A stretch of DNA of 64,000 nucleotides. It comes from Tolypocladium sp. Sup5 PDA-1. Its lineage: Eukaryota; Ascomycota; Sordariomycetes; Hypocreales; Ophiocordycipitaceae. The stretch covers positions 496,001-560,000 of the forward strand of contig JPHH03000011.1 in NCBI GenBank assembly GCA_000750105.3, given 5' to 3'. Of the stretch, positions 19,562-30,819 are shown piece by piece (position 1 is the stretch's first letter; the number at the start of each line of letters is the position of its first letter). Position numbers and translations under genes: made by a program. Under the pieces are notes generated by a model. That model was given only the letters and a program-made list of their open reading frames with translations, did not search any database and was not told where the DNA came from.

Positions 19562-19944
19562 TTAAGAGCAGGCGATATTTCCCGTCTGGGCACTCTTACT
19601 GCAGCTATTCCTGTTCTTAGTGCACTATATTTTCGCCTAGTCAGCCTCTACCACGGTTTCCTACTCAAGTAGGCGCGAGTAACTGTAAAACTGACCTTGG
19701 GGTTGATACACTGGCCACTCTTACCGACCGAATGAGTAAAAGGCTTCCCTTTGGAATCAACCCCCTGCACCTGTTCTGTGTAGAAGCAAAGCTGGTTATC
19801 TTTATTGCAAGCCTACAAGCACAATATTAGCCACGCTCGCTGTACATCAACTTCTAAAGTTTAACTTACGCCATCCCAAAACCGGGGTTTCGCCGTGACG
19901 GAGCCAACAAGGCCAACAGCGAGAATAGCGAGACTGAACTTCAT
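19562..19944 (-). CDS. Small secreted cysteine-rich protein, 84 aa, 6 cysteines
   Basis: Three exons: 19944-19870, 19812-19696 and 19624-19562, with introns of 57 and 71 bp (GT-AG). Exon 1 encodes a signal peptide, MKFSLAILAVGLVGSVTA, then KPRFWDG. Exon 2 begins ACNKDNQLCFY and ends GQCINPK. Exon 3 reads CTKNRNSCSKSAQTGNIACS and stop. With the ATATAG acceptor the mature protein has six cysteines, enough for three disulfides. Alternative acceptors 6 bp (four residues would change) or ~40 bp further would leave five or four, so this model is preferred but unproven. A TATA-like element is at 20077-20084. No family recognised. Its size and signal peptide match the secreted cysteine-rich gene at 15268. 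Confidence 0.75.
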
Positions 19945-21072
19945 TTTTGTTTTTTTGAAACCGAAAGAGAAAAGGGTCTTTGTTGTGAACGTTGGTTTGT
20001 TGTGAGCTAAGTGTGAATCTTGTCTGGTTGTTAAGAACTGATGAGAAAGCACAACTTGAAAGGGGACAAGGCAAGGTTTTTATACTTTTTCTGTACCGAG
20101 TATGATGAGAAAGATTGACCAAGACGTTAGGCTACAAGGGAGATTCTTCGGCGTTTTCACTAACTTGGATTATGCGACCAACAAGACCGGCCTCTGACTC
20201 AGCGAATAATTCCTGGATCCATGTTATCTATGTGGGGAAGTGCATAATCTCTGTCTGCTCATAGTTAAAGGAGATGTCGCTTTCTCTGACCCAGACAATC
20301 GGCCCATCTTTATCGACCTACAGGGAACTTTTGACTGGGAATGTAGTCCCGGGCGTATCGTGCTGTCCGGTAGGTATCATCCCTGCCCACTTGCCACCCG
20401 CATAGTGACGGCGCGTTCCTAAACGGGCCGCAGCCGTACCCGAGGCGGCGATATCGTCGGCCCAGGCTTGGGCCAACGCCGACGAGGGAGGGGCGTCTGA
20501 GACGACGAGGGTCGGCTGTGCTCTTCGCAGCAGGGGGAGCTCGTTTCGAGCAGACGTGTTTGCTTGGATACGGGTGTGGTGTTGATCTCGTTTCCCCCGG
20601 GTATGCTGTATTCACGGCGATGCTGCTGGTCGCGTCGCAACTCGTTGGAGAGAGAGGGCAACAAATCTCGCTGCGGCCGAAGCGCGGCGGCGGCGGCGGC
20701 GGATGGGACGGGGGTGTGTCCGGGCGATTGGCATCAATGGACACAGAGGGCAGATGCCACATTGGTTGGTCGGCGGCGTGTTGGTCGAGCGGGTTCCCGG
20801 ATGCCAACGACCATAGCTGAGGTGCTCTCCGTGTTGTACCAAGTACGTGCAGCTTCCAAGGCTTCAACGCGACAGGCAGGGTCGTTTCACACGCCCTCTG
20901 CGATGCGTCCCGGCGCCGGGGCGAGCATCAAGGCCAAGCCGGCGGCTTTCGCATCTTCTCGACTCTGGCCAAGTGGCGCCGACGCCGGGCGACGCTTCAC
21001 CATCCGTCTTCATAGCCAAAGGATCCATGCGGCATATAGCGGGACGTAATTCTTAGAGGTAGCCGACAATAT

Positions 21073-21340
21073 CGTATGTTGGTCATCATCGCTCTTGTGC
21101 CGACTTGCATGGAACTTTTGACAAGCAACTTATGTCCGTACGTTGGTTGCTATTGCCATTGTGCTGACTTGCATAGAACTTTTGACTATTAACTTATATT
21201 GCAATTGCTATTATGCCGACTTATATGTGACTTTGGACTATCAACGTATGTTGCTATTGCCATTGTGCCGACTTGCATGTGACTTTTGACTATTAGCGTA
21301 TGTTGGTTGCTATCGCCATTTTGCCGCCTTGCCTGGAACC
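21073..21340. repeat. Degenerate tandem array, about five units of 50-64 bp
   Basis: Each unit follows the pattern GTTGCTATTGCCATTGTG, then CCGACTTGCAT and GACTTTTGACTAT, ending near CGTATGTTG. Units begin near 21073, 21134, 21190, 21247 and 21299, and have diverged by substitutions and short deletions. It lies in gene-free accessory DNA. Confidence 0.75.
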
Positions 21341-22483
21341 AGTGAGCCGTTAAGAGCGTTAGTTGCCAATGCTACATTGGTTAGGGGTGCGGACTAGATC
21401 ACACCTAATAGCATCGGTAGATCCAAGAGTTTCTAAACCTATGGTACGAGACTGGGCCTCTGCCTGACACTAGCCGGCTCTGCCGTGCAGTGCCTCTGCG
21501 ACACCGCCCGCCCTCGCCCTCGCCCTGCCTCCGTCGCCCTAACCCGGTAGCTAGCGACCGGGGTACGCCCGCTACTATGCACAGACTGGCGATCGGCTTC
21601 GTATTGGAGAGGCTACGCTGAATTTAAGACCGACGTCAAGATGCCGTTGCGTCTCCGCATTCCGGTAGAGCGCAAATGAACCCCCCAAATACGACGTCCC
21701 TCTGTCATTCAAGGACCAATTGTACTGTACGGCCAGGCTGACGCACACCTGTTTCCCGTGGCTTTTTATTCCGCTTGCGGCAACACAGGGTTGGCCAGAC
21801 TGCCGCGGTTGTCCACCCAGCACGTCCTGGACCTGCAAGCAGTGCAGCCGGATGCGGATACCTCTCCAAATGTCGTACCACCAACAGACACTACTACACT
21901 TCTCTGATACCGCGACGGCAGGGCCATCACCGAGGGCTGGTGGGAAGGAGTATCGAAAGAACCAACAATCCATCCATCCACCAACCAGGTGTATCAATAT
22001 CTTAATAGACACTCTCGGTCACAGTCCGGTGTCATCATGCGTGTTGGTTTTGAAATGCCTCATTTGTGAGTGCTTTTGCGAGACGCTCGGTCACGGCCTG
22101 ATCCATTATGCATGTTGGTTCGAAAACATATCATATGCAAGGATCATTTCGCCCTTGCGATACTACTACTTTCATCAAATTACACACTTTTCGTCCGTGC
22201 ACGCGGCACATCCCTTCCCCCCCACATGTGCCGCCCGCCACACCCTAAATCTGTGGGTTGATCTACTATTGTGTCTGTCGGACCAAGTGGGCGCGCCCCT
22301 GGTTCTCTAGCACAAGCCTTCTGTTGGGAGTAGTGACGAATCAGTGTTCGCCACACCGGGCTCTGGGATTTAGGGTATGGGTTAACCTACCCAAGGCTGC
22401 ACTTCCAGCAGGCTGAGACCTGCGGCACATGGCATGTCCCCCAAACGTCAAGTATCACAAGACTAGGGCTTCAATTGAGTTGA

Positions 22484-22573
22484 AATTGACATTGAAAGAC
22501 TCTTCCTTTTCTATCTATTTGAACGGGGAAGTTGATTCCCGTTATCTTGGGCCATTGGGCCTGTGATGCCGAG
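22484..22573 (+). repeat. Dispersed ~90-bp repeat, copy A
   Basis: Shares spacing and sequence with copies at 23751-23840 and 50811-50895: an AAAGAC block, then GGGGAAGTTGATTCCC (itself a small hairpin), then ATCTTGGGCC and GGGCCTGTGATGCC. Confidence 0.7.
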
Positions 22574-22877
22574 GCTGACGGCGCTTTCCGACGGTTGGAG
22601 GCGTGAGAGTTCAGTTGAGAGCGTGAGGGTTCAATAGATGACCTGACGATCACACCTTGAAGGTTTTCGCGATCTCACCTTGAAGGTTTGGCGGCTATAC
22701 GAGAACCGAGGCATCTCTGTAATGTGACATCAAGCAACCCCGCTTGTCATGGTTGTCTTTTTGTTCCCTCAAGACTCACGACTGAAAATATCATCACTCT
22801 CTTACCGCTTGCACAGTACTCCATCGACGGATGAATAAAGAGACTGACACGTCTTGGTGAAGTGCCGGATTGGTTCT

Positions 22878-23387
22878 CTAAGGTTTGTGCACTACGAAAC
22901 GCGAAGATCGGCCACAACAAAGATGTTGCGGAGTAGACATATAGCAGCTCGGGCTTTGGCTTGCAAACTGCTTCAGAGGGAGACACAAGTGTTGCCCACC
23001 AGGGACCTTATCCATGCCTTTTCTCCTCATAATGGCAGTCTGCAGCAGCTCACGGCTGTCCCTTTCTGCCTGCCTGGCGACAAGAGTCTTGACGGCGACG
23101 TATGACGGTGTATCGACGTGCTGGTCCTGGCAGAGCCATACGGTCGCGTACCCGCTAAAGCCGAGCTTATGAATGACCCGGTACTGGCCGTCGTGAAGCT
23201 CGTCTTGGAGATGGATAGGATGATATTCGCCAGGGCGGAACCCGTGAAGCTTCTCTAGGCCATCGTCCATTCCGCGAATGTAGAGCCGCGACCATAGACG
23301 TTCAGCAGCCTGAGCTAAGTCTGGAGCCAACCTGTCTGGGCCCAACCGACGGCCAGTCACCCTGAAGGGCGGTCTCGTCCGGCGCAT
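22878..23387 (-). pseudogene. Truncated SRPK-like protein kinase fragment
   Basis: From an ATG at 23385-23387 the minus strand reads LEKLHGFRPGEYHPIHLQDE, then YRVIHKLGFSGYATVWLCQD and YVAVKTLVA. These are the N-terminal lobe signatures of fungal SR-protein-kinase-like proteins: a GEYHPIHL lead-in, a glycine loop and the VAVK lysine. The reading then degenerates (residues after about 120 do not fit a kinase), and no HRD or DFG motif is found downstream. One glycine of the loop is Ser. It is a fragment and cannot be an active kinase. It lies between two direct copies of a dispersed repeat. Confidence 0.8.
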
Positions 23388-24885
23388 AGAGTACCGTGAA
23401 GTTGACAAGATGAGCGTAACTTATTTCAATGACGTTCTTATTTGCCTTGCTTTTCCGAGAATCGGGGAGGGGGGTTGATGCAGGCAGGGTCTGTGAAGGA
23501 CGACGTTGGTCTCGTCATTGAGAGTCCCTTTGTTGTAAATTTAGCACTATAGGTCACGTGTCCAGGCTTGTGCATTCTGCAACAGGGTAGTGACACCAAT
23601 AATGCCCCCCCCAGAAAGGAAAACAGCTTTCTTACATCTTCTCGTAAGTGATACGATACGAGTGGCTCCCATGTCATACTTCTGCAGTTGGTTTGGAACG
23701 TCCGTCCAGCCAGTAGTTGGCTCTTATTAAACGATGAGATGAGTGATGTAATTGATATATAAAGACTCTTGATTTTTAGCTAATTAAGAGGGAAAAGCAA
23801 TTACTTTTATCTTAGGCCGTTGGGGCCTGTGATGCCTAACTAGTCGGGCTTACAATACGGATGTAGTATTAGGGCCGGGTTGGGGGCGTTAGGCTTCGCC
23901 ATAAGGCATTGCAGTTTTAATTGAGTCTCGAGTCATTAATGTGATACGGTCTGGTCCGTTAATGTGATTAATGCAACGAGGCTTGATCCCTGGATATAAA
24001 TACCGAGTCACTAATGTGATGTAGTGATGTGGTGATGTGATAGCTCTTGTGAAAAGCAGTTAGCCGGTAGCGATGGCATATGGTCCAGTACTGCGGAGTA
24101 TAACCCACAAGGATCTCAAAGATCAAAATAAATCGTAGGAAAGTACTCTCAGTCGAACTCCTTGTCCTCTCCCGACTCTTCTATCCTCTGCAAAGAGTCA
24201 TCATAAAACTGATGTACATTTTTTGCCAGTTTTACGGACTTACCACGCAAACTTCTACCTTCTAGGGCAATACATGGCAGGTGAGTTTTACGCAGATACA
24301 TGGCATTCTTCAGAGACAAAAGTCACAGCAGGCACTAACCAGGCACGGCTTGTAGTATTGGTCACTCGATCAGCAAGCTCGGCCTACGGATCTTACAGAC
24401 AAGCAGGCAGCTTCGGTTAATACTAATCCTCTGATCAAGCGTTTAGAGTGAGACTTTCGAGGGTTTCGGCAAGGATCCAAAAAGAAATCCCAAGATTGAC
24501 TGTTAACGGTCACCTAGCGTATAACCTGACGTATATATTTTGAACATGCAAGTTCGTGATTCAAGCTTACTGTATGGCCGTTTTCAAACTCCATTGCTCC
24601 ATAGCGGAAATACAAGAGGTTGCTAGAGACTGGGAACTCCTTGACGACCCTAGACGCAGTCCTTCATCAGCCCCAACGCCACTTTATGTCGGCCTTGCAC
24701 CATCCATGATAGGCAAGGGTAATCATTGTTATCAGCGTATCAGGGTAATCTGCTCCCTGTTTCGTCTCTCTCGTCTCTATTACCTGCACGTCGAAAGGCG
24801 CACGCATATCGATTGGTTTGTAGGCAATATCATGTAGGGATGCTTGTTCCTCCCATCCCTTCCATATCCGATGGATAAAGGACGT
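23388..24885. other. Gene-free stretch with dispersed repeat copy B
   Basis: It contains the repeat at 23751-23840 and several TTAATGTGAT/CTAATGTGAT repeats at about 23935-24045. The frame at 24556-24837 has no recognisable content. This is also the 3' flank of the NLR gene. Confidence 0.5.
23751..23840 (+). repeat. Dispersed ~90-bp repeat, copy B
   Basis: Begins ATATAAAGACTCTTG and ends AGGCCGTTGGGGCCTGTGAT. It matches copies A and C at equal spacing. AGGCCgttgGGGCCT is nearly palindromic. Confidence 0.7.
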
Positions 24886-27800
24886 TCAACAATCCTTATC
24901 CTTGGCGTTGGCATCGACTTTGCCAGTCTCGAGTAGCTGCTGTACGATATCCCTGTGCCCGTTCTCGACGGCCCACGATAGTAGCGTTTGGCCATACCCT
25001 ATCCTAAACTTGACGTTGGCACCCTTTTCTAGGAGTAGCTGCACGATAGCCTGGTGCCTGTTCCTGGCGGCCCATGCTAGTGGCGTCTGGCCAGAGCTAT
25101 CCTTAGAGTTAACGTTGGCACCCTTTTCTAGGAGTAGCTGCACCATAGCCTCGTGCCCGTTCATGGCGGCCCATGATAGTGGCGTCCGGTCATTGCTATC
25201 CTTAGGATCAACGTCGGCGCCCTGCTTTAGGAGTAGCCGCACGATAGCCTCGTGCCCGTTCATGGCGGCCCATGATAGTGGCGTCCGGCCAGAGCTATCC
25301 TTAGAGTTAACGTCGGCACCCTTTTCTAGGAGTAGCTGCACGATAGCCTCGTGCCCGTTCATGGCGGCCCATGATAGTGGCGTCCGGCCATTGCTATCCT
25401 TAGGATTAACGTGGGCGCCCTGCTTTAGGAGTAGCCGCACGATAGCCCAGTGTCCTCCCTCGGCAGCGCGTATTAGCGCTGTCCATCTATGTATATCCCG
25501 GTTTTCTAACTCGACACCTGGCATCTCTAGCAGTAGCTTCACGACGTCTGCGTAGCCGTGCTCAGCAGCCCATCCAATAGATGCGGATGTAACAATGGCA
25601 CCCTTCGCTAGGAGTAGCTGCACGATAGCTTGGTGTCCTCCCTTGGCAGCGCGTATTAGCGCTGTCTGTCCATGTCGATCCTGGCGTTCTAGCTCGACAC
25701 CTGGTATCTCTAGCAGTAGCTTCACGACGTCTGCGTAGCCGCGCTCGGCAGCCCATGCAAGAGGTGTCTCGCCTTTCATAGCTTTAAAGGCCCGCCCGTA
25801 GTCGAGATTCTCGAATGCGCTGTTCGCAGGTGAAGGCACTCGCGCCGGAGGTAACAGAAGCGCCCTGACTGCGTCTCGGTTGGAGTTGGACAAAGCAGCA
25901 AACAGCGGGTACTGGTGCCGCTCCCCCGGGATATCAATGCACGGATCGTGTTGCCGTACCGTCCGTATGAGCTTTGCCAGATTCTTTTCGGCTAAAATGT
26001 ATAACAGGCTTGCATCCTGCGTATACCGACGGATCTTGAACCTTTCGCAATGATTCCTCTGTTTGATCCAGGCCCAAAGCTCGAAGTTCCTCAGGAACTC
26101 AATCTGCGGAAATGTCGCGGCGGCGGATTCGGCATGGTCGAGAACGTGGCAGGTTGCGTAATCGAGAAAGGGGAGTCTCCTCGACACGTTCTCAGCGTCT
26201 GATGGAGCCGAATCCGTACTTTCGTCACGGATAACATAATGGGACGTGTTGACAATAGAAATATAGGTGTGGCAGCACTCCTTCAGTTTCTCATGGCTCT
26301 GGCTTTCAGAGTCAGCCCCGAACTCCGGCCAGAGTTCGCGAAAGCCGTTGTCCTTGAGGAAGAAGTCGCGCACAGATTCGTGGATAAATTGGACCGTTGA
26401 TTTCTTGGATGTCTTGGCGATTTCGGCCAAGCCCTTGGACGAGCTCAGTACGAAGTGGTTCATGTCGTCGACGGTCGGGCTCTTGGAGTCCCCATCGGTC
26501 AGGTCCTCCGGGTACGGAGACAGGCCGGATACAAGCGCGTAGTAGAACTCCTCTCGCCGGAGCGGCCGCTTGGCGAATAGGATCCATTGTATGCAGAGCA
26601 GCAGATCGACCATGTTCTCGCTGTCCCGCCGCAGTATGTCCCGGAACAGCTCGCTTAGCTTGTCGGGGATCTCTTGAAGTCTCCTCTTGACGGCGAATAT
26701 GCGGCCGTTCTTGAACTCCTTGTTGAGGATGTCGACGACGAGGACGACCCACAAGAAGACGCCGTCCGCTTTGCGTAGAATCTCATCCCGGACGGCGTTG
26801 ACCTTCTGGCTTGCCCCGGCTTTCAGCTTGTTCCGTACGTACCTCTCCAGATCTCGCTCGTGCCCGGGCTGCTTCTCGAGCGTCAGCCGCCGGCCGCATT
26901 GGACAACTATACGCGGATAGTGGCGGCTTGAGAAGCAGATGTAAAGCTTAGTCCCGACCTGGGCGACGCGTTCTCCGAGATTCTCAAAGCCATCCACCAT
27001 GGCTTGGACCTGATCGTCGTCGCACTCGTCAAGCGCGTCAACAAAACAAGTCAGCCGTCTGTCGCGAAGCTTCTCTACCGCACTAGCGAAAAGGTCGTGA
27101 AGAGTTTCGACATCCCATGAGTAAGGGGGAGAAGATCCGTTACCGTTCTGGGTCTGCCAATACGGGCCAAGGTAGTGGTCGAGAACCTGCTGGAGGTCCG
27201 GCAGCTTCTGAAGCAGCTGGACAATTAAAGACCTGTACATGCCCGCCGTCGACTTCTCGAGCTCGGCGCCTCTAGCATTGAAAAAGAAGCAGACGGTAGC
27301 AGCGGCGCCGATGGCTCTTCCGCGTTCACCGGCTTTCTCGTTTTCGTACGCAAAGTTCATGAGCGTCGACTTTCCGGCTCCGGGCTTTCCGCTGATCCAG
27401 AGAAAGCCGTGATGCTGGGCATATTCGTCGGGGTCCAGCCAGTGCAGATAGTCGGAATCGTCGAGCAGCCAATCGCAAGTCTTGGGATGAGCTTTCTTGA
27501 CGCTCAACTGACGGGAGTCCATCTCGTCGAATCTTAGCGAATCTAGAAAATCTCTGCGGAGGTTTGGCAAAGACGTGCCTGCTGCGTTGAAGTATCAGCC
27601 GTTGAAATCACAAGCACCATGTAAAAGCTTCACTCTTACCAACTGGCAGCACCTGCTGAGTCGTGTCCGCCGGGATGACGGAGAGGAACTCCTTGGCATA
27701 CGCCGCCGCCGTCGCGGCGGCGTACTCCTGCCACCGCTTATCCTTGTGCGAGTCGGCGTAGTCGCTGATACCGCGGACGACGAGGCACGGGAAACCGGCG

Positions 27801-28717
27801 TCGAAAAGGCCTGCTGCCTCCATCTCAAAGCAGACGGCGCCGAGATCGCCGGCCAGGCGATCACGGGTCACACCATGCTTCATGACTTGGTTGCCCGATG
27901 CGACTTTTCCGTAGTGGATGTACGGGTGCTCGTCGCTCCGAGGCGGCCTTGCCAGCACCCGCGAGGAGTTGCAGTCGTCGCAGGTCCCAGCGCTGCCACC
28001 GCCAGATGCTGCGGTATGCTCATACGCGGCATCGAAGAGCCGGTCCGGCACCGCGACAGGACGTGCATAGCAGCCCGCCATGAACGGGTGCCGTTCCAGC
28101 ATCTCGGCCAAGATGTTGGGGATCTGGCTCGGCTTCAACTTGTGGTGCCCACGCAAGCTTTTGACGGCCGTGGCAAGATTGTCCGGTGGCGGCCTGCCCG
28201 ACCCGCCAGTCCGCTCGAAGAGGCCGTCGCGTATCGTCTTTCCTACGTCGTACTGCACAACCAGGTCGCCAACGACTACGTCGCCGAGCCGTATGTCAGC
28301 ACCGCCATCTCCGCCACCGCCTGGGACGCCGCCACCGACGCCGACCATGAGGCCGATCTGGATCTTTGGAAAGCTCCGGAGCATGTTGCTAGCCACGGTG
28401 GCCGCCCTGGCAGTGCCGTAGCTGGGGAGGCACGCCAAGACAACATTGTGGCGGCCAATTCTGCCCAGCGTATACGTGTTGCTGTCTCCGAGCCTGGAGG
28501 GTAGGATTTCGTGCTCCTCGTCGAGCATCCCTTTGGCCGCACCTAGCTCGAGGGGCAGAGCGCACACCCAGCCGACTGAGTAGTTGTCGTGCGAGGGGAG
28601 GCGCTGTTCCGCTCCGTCGGTCCTCTGCCGCTTGGGCAAGGCGGCTGGCCACGGTCTCTCGAGATCGCTGTCGGCCCGGCGGCGGGCAGAAGGGCCGCCG
28701 TCGTCACCGCTGCGCAT
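24886..28717 (-). CDS. NLR-type receptor: PNP-UDP domain, NACHT, ankyrin repeats
   Basis: Exons 28717-27640 and 27578-24886 are joined by a 61-bp GT-AG intron (27639-27579), giving about 1256 aa. Residues ~48-355 form a nucleoside-phosphorylase-like domain (YSVGWVCALPLELGAAKGML; GADIRLGDVVVGDLV; GAVCFEMEAAGL; RGISDYADSHKDK). The linker DSLRFDEMDSRQLSVKKAH leads to a NACHT NTPase: Walker A GKPGAGKST (~423) and Walker B CFVDALDECDD (~540). Nine ankyrin repeats (~957-1250) end the protein, several almost identical. Family knowledge: fungal STAND proteins of this architecture are candidate non-self or incompatibility receptors. The start is the first in-frame ATG; the upstream extension begins with TTG. 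An unusual glycine-rich insert (VPGGGGDGGADI) sits in the PNP domain. Confidence 0.92.
24990..25560 (-). repeat. Near-identical 99-bp ankyrin-coding units
   Basis: Consecutive 33-codon units alternate between two types: one coding SSGRTPLSWAAMNGHEAIVQ with LLLEKGADVNSKD, and one coding SNGRTPLSWAAMNGHEAIVR with LLLKQGADVDPKD. This makes a ~198-bp higher-order period with few differences between copies. Confidence 0.85.
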
Positions 28718-30819
28718 GATGAGTTTCCCAGGAGGTAGGCAATGTTGTTGGCGGTTCCTTGACAAGAACAAGTCATGCTGGCCTCAGCTAGGTAGGGACC
28801 TCGAACCAAGGCACGTCGCACCTTCCCCAACAATAAGGCACCGTAAATGCAAGGCTGAATGCCTTGCACAGCTGGGCGCCTTCACAGACTCAGCCACCGT
28901 AGCAGCCTCCGGGCGGCTGAAGCGACATAATTAAGTGACCATCAAAAAAGGAACAGTTGTGGCAGTGCTCGCGTGGGCAGCCAATGGGCCTGCTGGAGCT
29001 CACCGATTCGTAGGCGTCAGCCGTTGGGTATTTAGGCTCCATCCATTTCGCGAAACCCATCTTCTGCAACCTTCCAGAACACGTTGGTGTTCGTTATCTC
29101 GATCCAAAATCATAAAGCTCGTCTGCTCACACGGATTTCAGTCAAACTGGCGTGACATCTGGAGCCCTCTATCCTTCCAGATTTCCCAGTCTTTTCCCGC
29201 ATCATTCCGCATATCGCAGCGGCAGAGGGACAATGGCATCAAAGGGAAGAAAATGGACGACGAGGCAACTTGCCCGACACGATTGACACTACAACGACTA
29301 ATTCAGTCCACCTAAAGTCCGGCAGGACCCCAAGTCCGGCAGCACTGGCCATGTTCTGCAACTGTTGACTGGCTTGTACATGTTGTCGGCGCAGTTCAAT
29401 GTACCCGCTCCTTACGCAGTGCACGTCCATGTTGATAAAAATACGTCAAAAAATCCAGAGCGCAATACCGTCTTGCAACTGTACGCCTGGCTGGTTGAAA
29501 TTGGAGTGGGTGTTGATGTCAAGTTCGAACTGCATGCCTGAGCGACTCCACCTCTGCCATAAGTCTCATCCCGGCCCGCTAGCAGCCGTTGAGCCACCGA
29601 TCCGGACGACTCCTGACGCAGCCTCCAGGCAGAACCGACCCCCAGCATTCGAGAATCGGATACGCTTTGGATCCGCGTCGTGCATGAGACTGAGACGCGG
29701 CTCGTGCGCCTGTGACACAATGCACAGGCGCCGTCGGTGTCCCGGCCCCGTCCCGGACTGCAGGTGGAGACGTCGGCTCTGCGGGTCTGGGTCACGGCGG
29801 AGGCGGCGGACGGAGCCCATCCCGGGAGCACGTTCGACGCGCCACACTTTCTCTACGCTCGATAATGAAAGCCAAGCCGTCCAGCCGGTGGTCTGGTCGA
29901 CTACCGCTTCAAGGGCGCCGTTGACGCCGTAGTTTGTCATGACATGTGGAATCACCGACCCGCTGCCTCGGCTTCGAACCCAGTGCACTTATTGATTTGA
30001 TGGGCTTCCCGTCCAGGTGCGCGCCCAAACGCCGTCTCGCTTAGCCAAGCGCGGCCAGGCAGGACGGCACGCTTCCGCATTGGGCGAGGAGTGACGACAC
30101 GGCGTCAGCCCCCGAGCACATGGCCAGCAATTACTCATCCCTCCTCAGCGACGGCGACCAATGCCATCGGCTCGTGTTGGTGCAATCCGGTACTAGCCGC
30201 TAGGCGTCGTGTGAATAATTCCCCGTTGTTCCCGGCCGGGAGCCAATATCTAACATGGTCTAGAGGTGGTCTTTGTGTGGTTGAGTCTTGAAGCGCTGGC
30301 GTGAATAATAGCAACAATAGGTAGCTGTCTCAGCGCAAGAACAAACGGCAAAAGCAATGCAAAGCACTTGTTTGCTTTTAACAACACGGCAAAGACGCAG
30401 ATTGAGAATAAAGTACCATTATACCTCCGTACCAGTGGCTACAACTCCTCCAAGCTGTGGTGCGGCGTCCCTCGGCAACAACGGGTGGAGCCAGCGGTGA
30501 TCAGTAATCCGCTAATACTCGCCCGCCTCGCATACTTCAGCCCTCTGCGAATGCGAATCACGACACTCTGGCCAGGGTTACAAATCCAGCATCCCTTGTC
30601 CCATGGCGCGTTTCGTGCAGCTTGGGGCTCGACTATCTATCCGGTTTCGCTGCTGCGTATAAACCTACTTGCGTCGCGCCCTTGTCGCTGAGCTGAGAGT
30701 TGATATCATGGACTCCATAAGACGACTGGCGCGAAGTGTATAAGACGGCACTCTTCCAGCCCCTTTGCAACTCTCACACAACCGCATTGTATATTCCAAC
30801 TAGAGGAACACACTGCAAG
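28718..30819. other. Intergenic region, no supported gene
   Basis: The divergent 5' flanks of the NLR and the MFS transporter. Frames at 29239-30000 on both strands were read for known folds without success. A 52-codon frame from 29379 (MLSAQFNVPAPYAVHV) is protein-like but short and unsupported. Confidence 0.5.

Larger units (their letters stand above)
19945..22877. other. Accessory stretch without supported genes
   Basis: It includes a TATAAAA-like element (20077-20084, minus), a GGC-rich run near 20690-20705, a tandem array (21073-21340) and a dispersed repeat copy (22484-22573). Frames in 20310-21056 and 21575-22310 lack recognisable motifs and look like chance openings in G+C-rich DNA. 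Confidence 0.5.

Noticed and set aside
20310..21056. Several 100-185 codon frames on both strands
   Set aside because: Overlapping Pro/Arg-rich products around a GGC repeat; none has a recognisable domain.
21575..22012. 145-codon minus-strand frame with scattered Cys, considered as a secreted protein relic
   Set aside because: No signal peptide, and the Cys-bearing stretches fall in different frames.
22233..22393. Inverted CACACCCTAAATC / ATTTAGGGTATG pair about 140 bp apart, considered as telomere-like or MITE ends
   Set aside because: Arms are short and imperfect, and no tandem telomeric repeat is present.
27575..28504. 309-codon plus-strand frame
   Set aside because: It is the antisense shadow of the PNP domain exon of the NLR.
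29379..29995. Possible small protein (MLSAQFNVPAPYAVHV) or thioesterase-like reading (GALEAVVDQTTGWTAWL) on the other strand
   Set aside because: Both are short, no continuation was found in any frame, and no motif could be confirmed.
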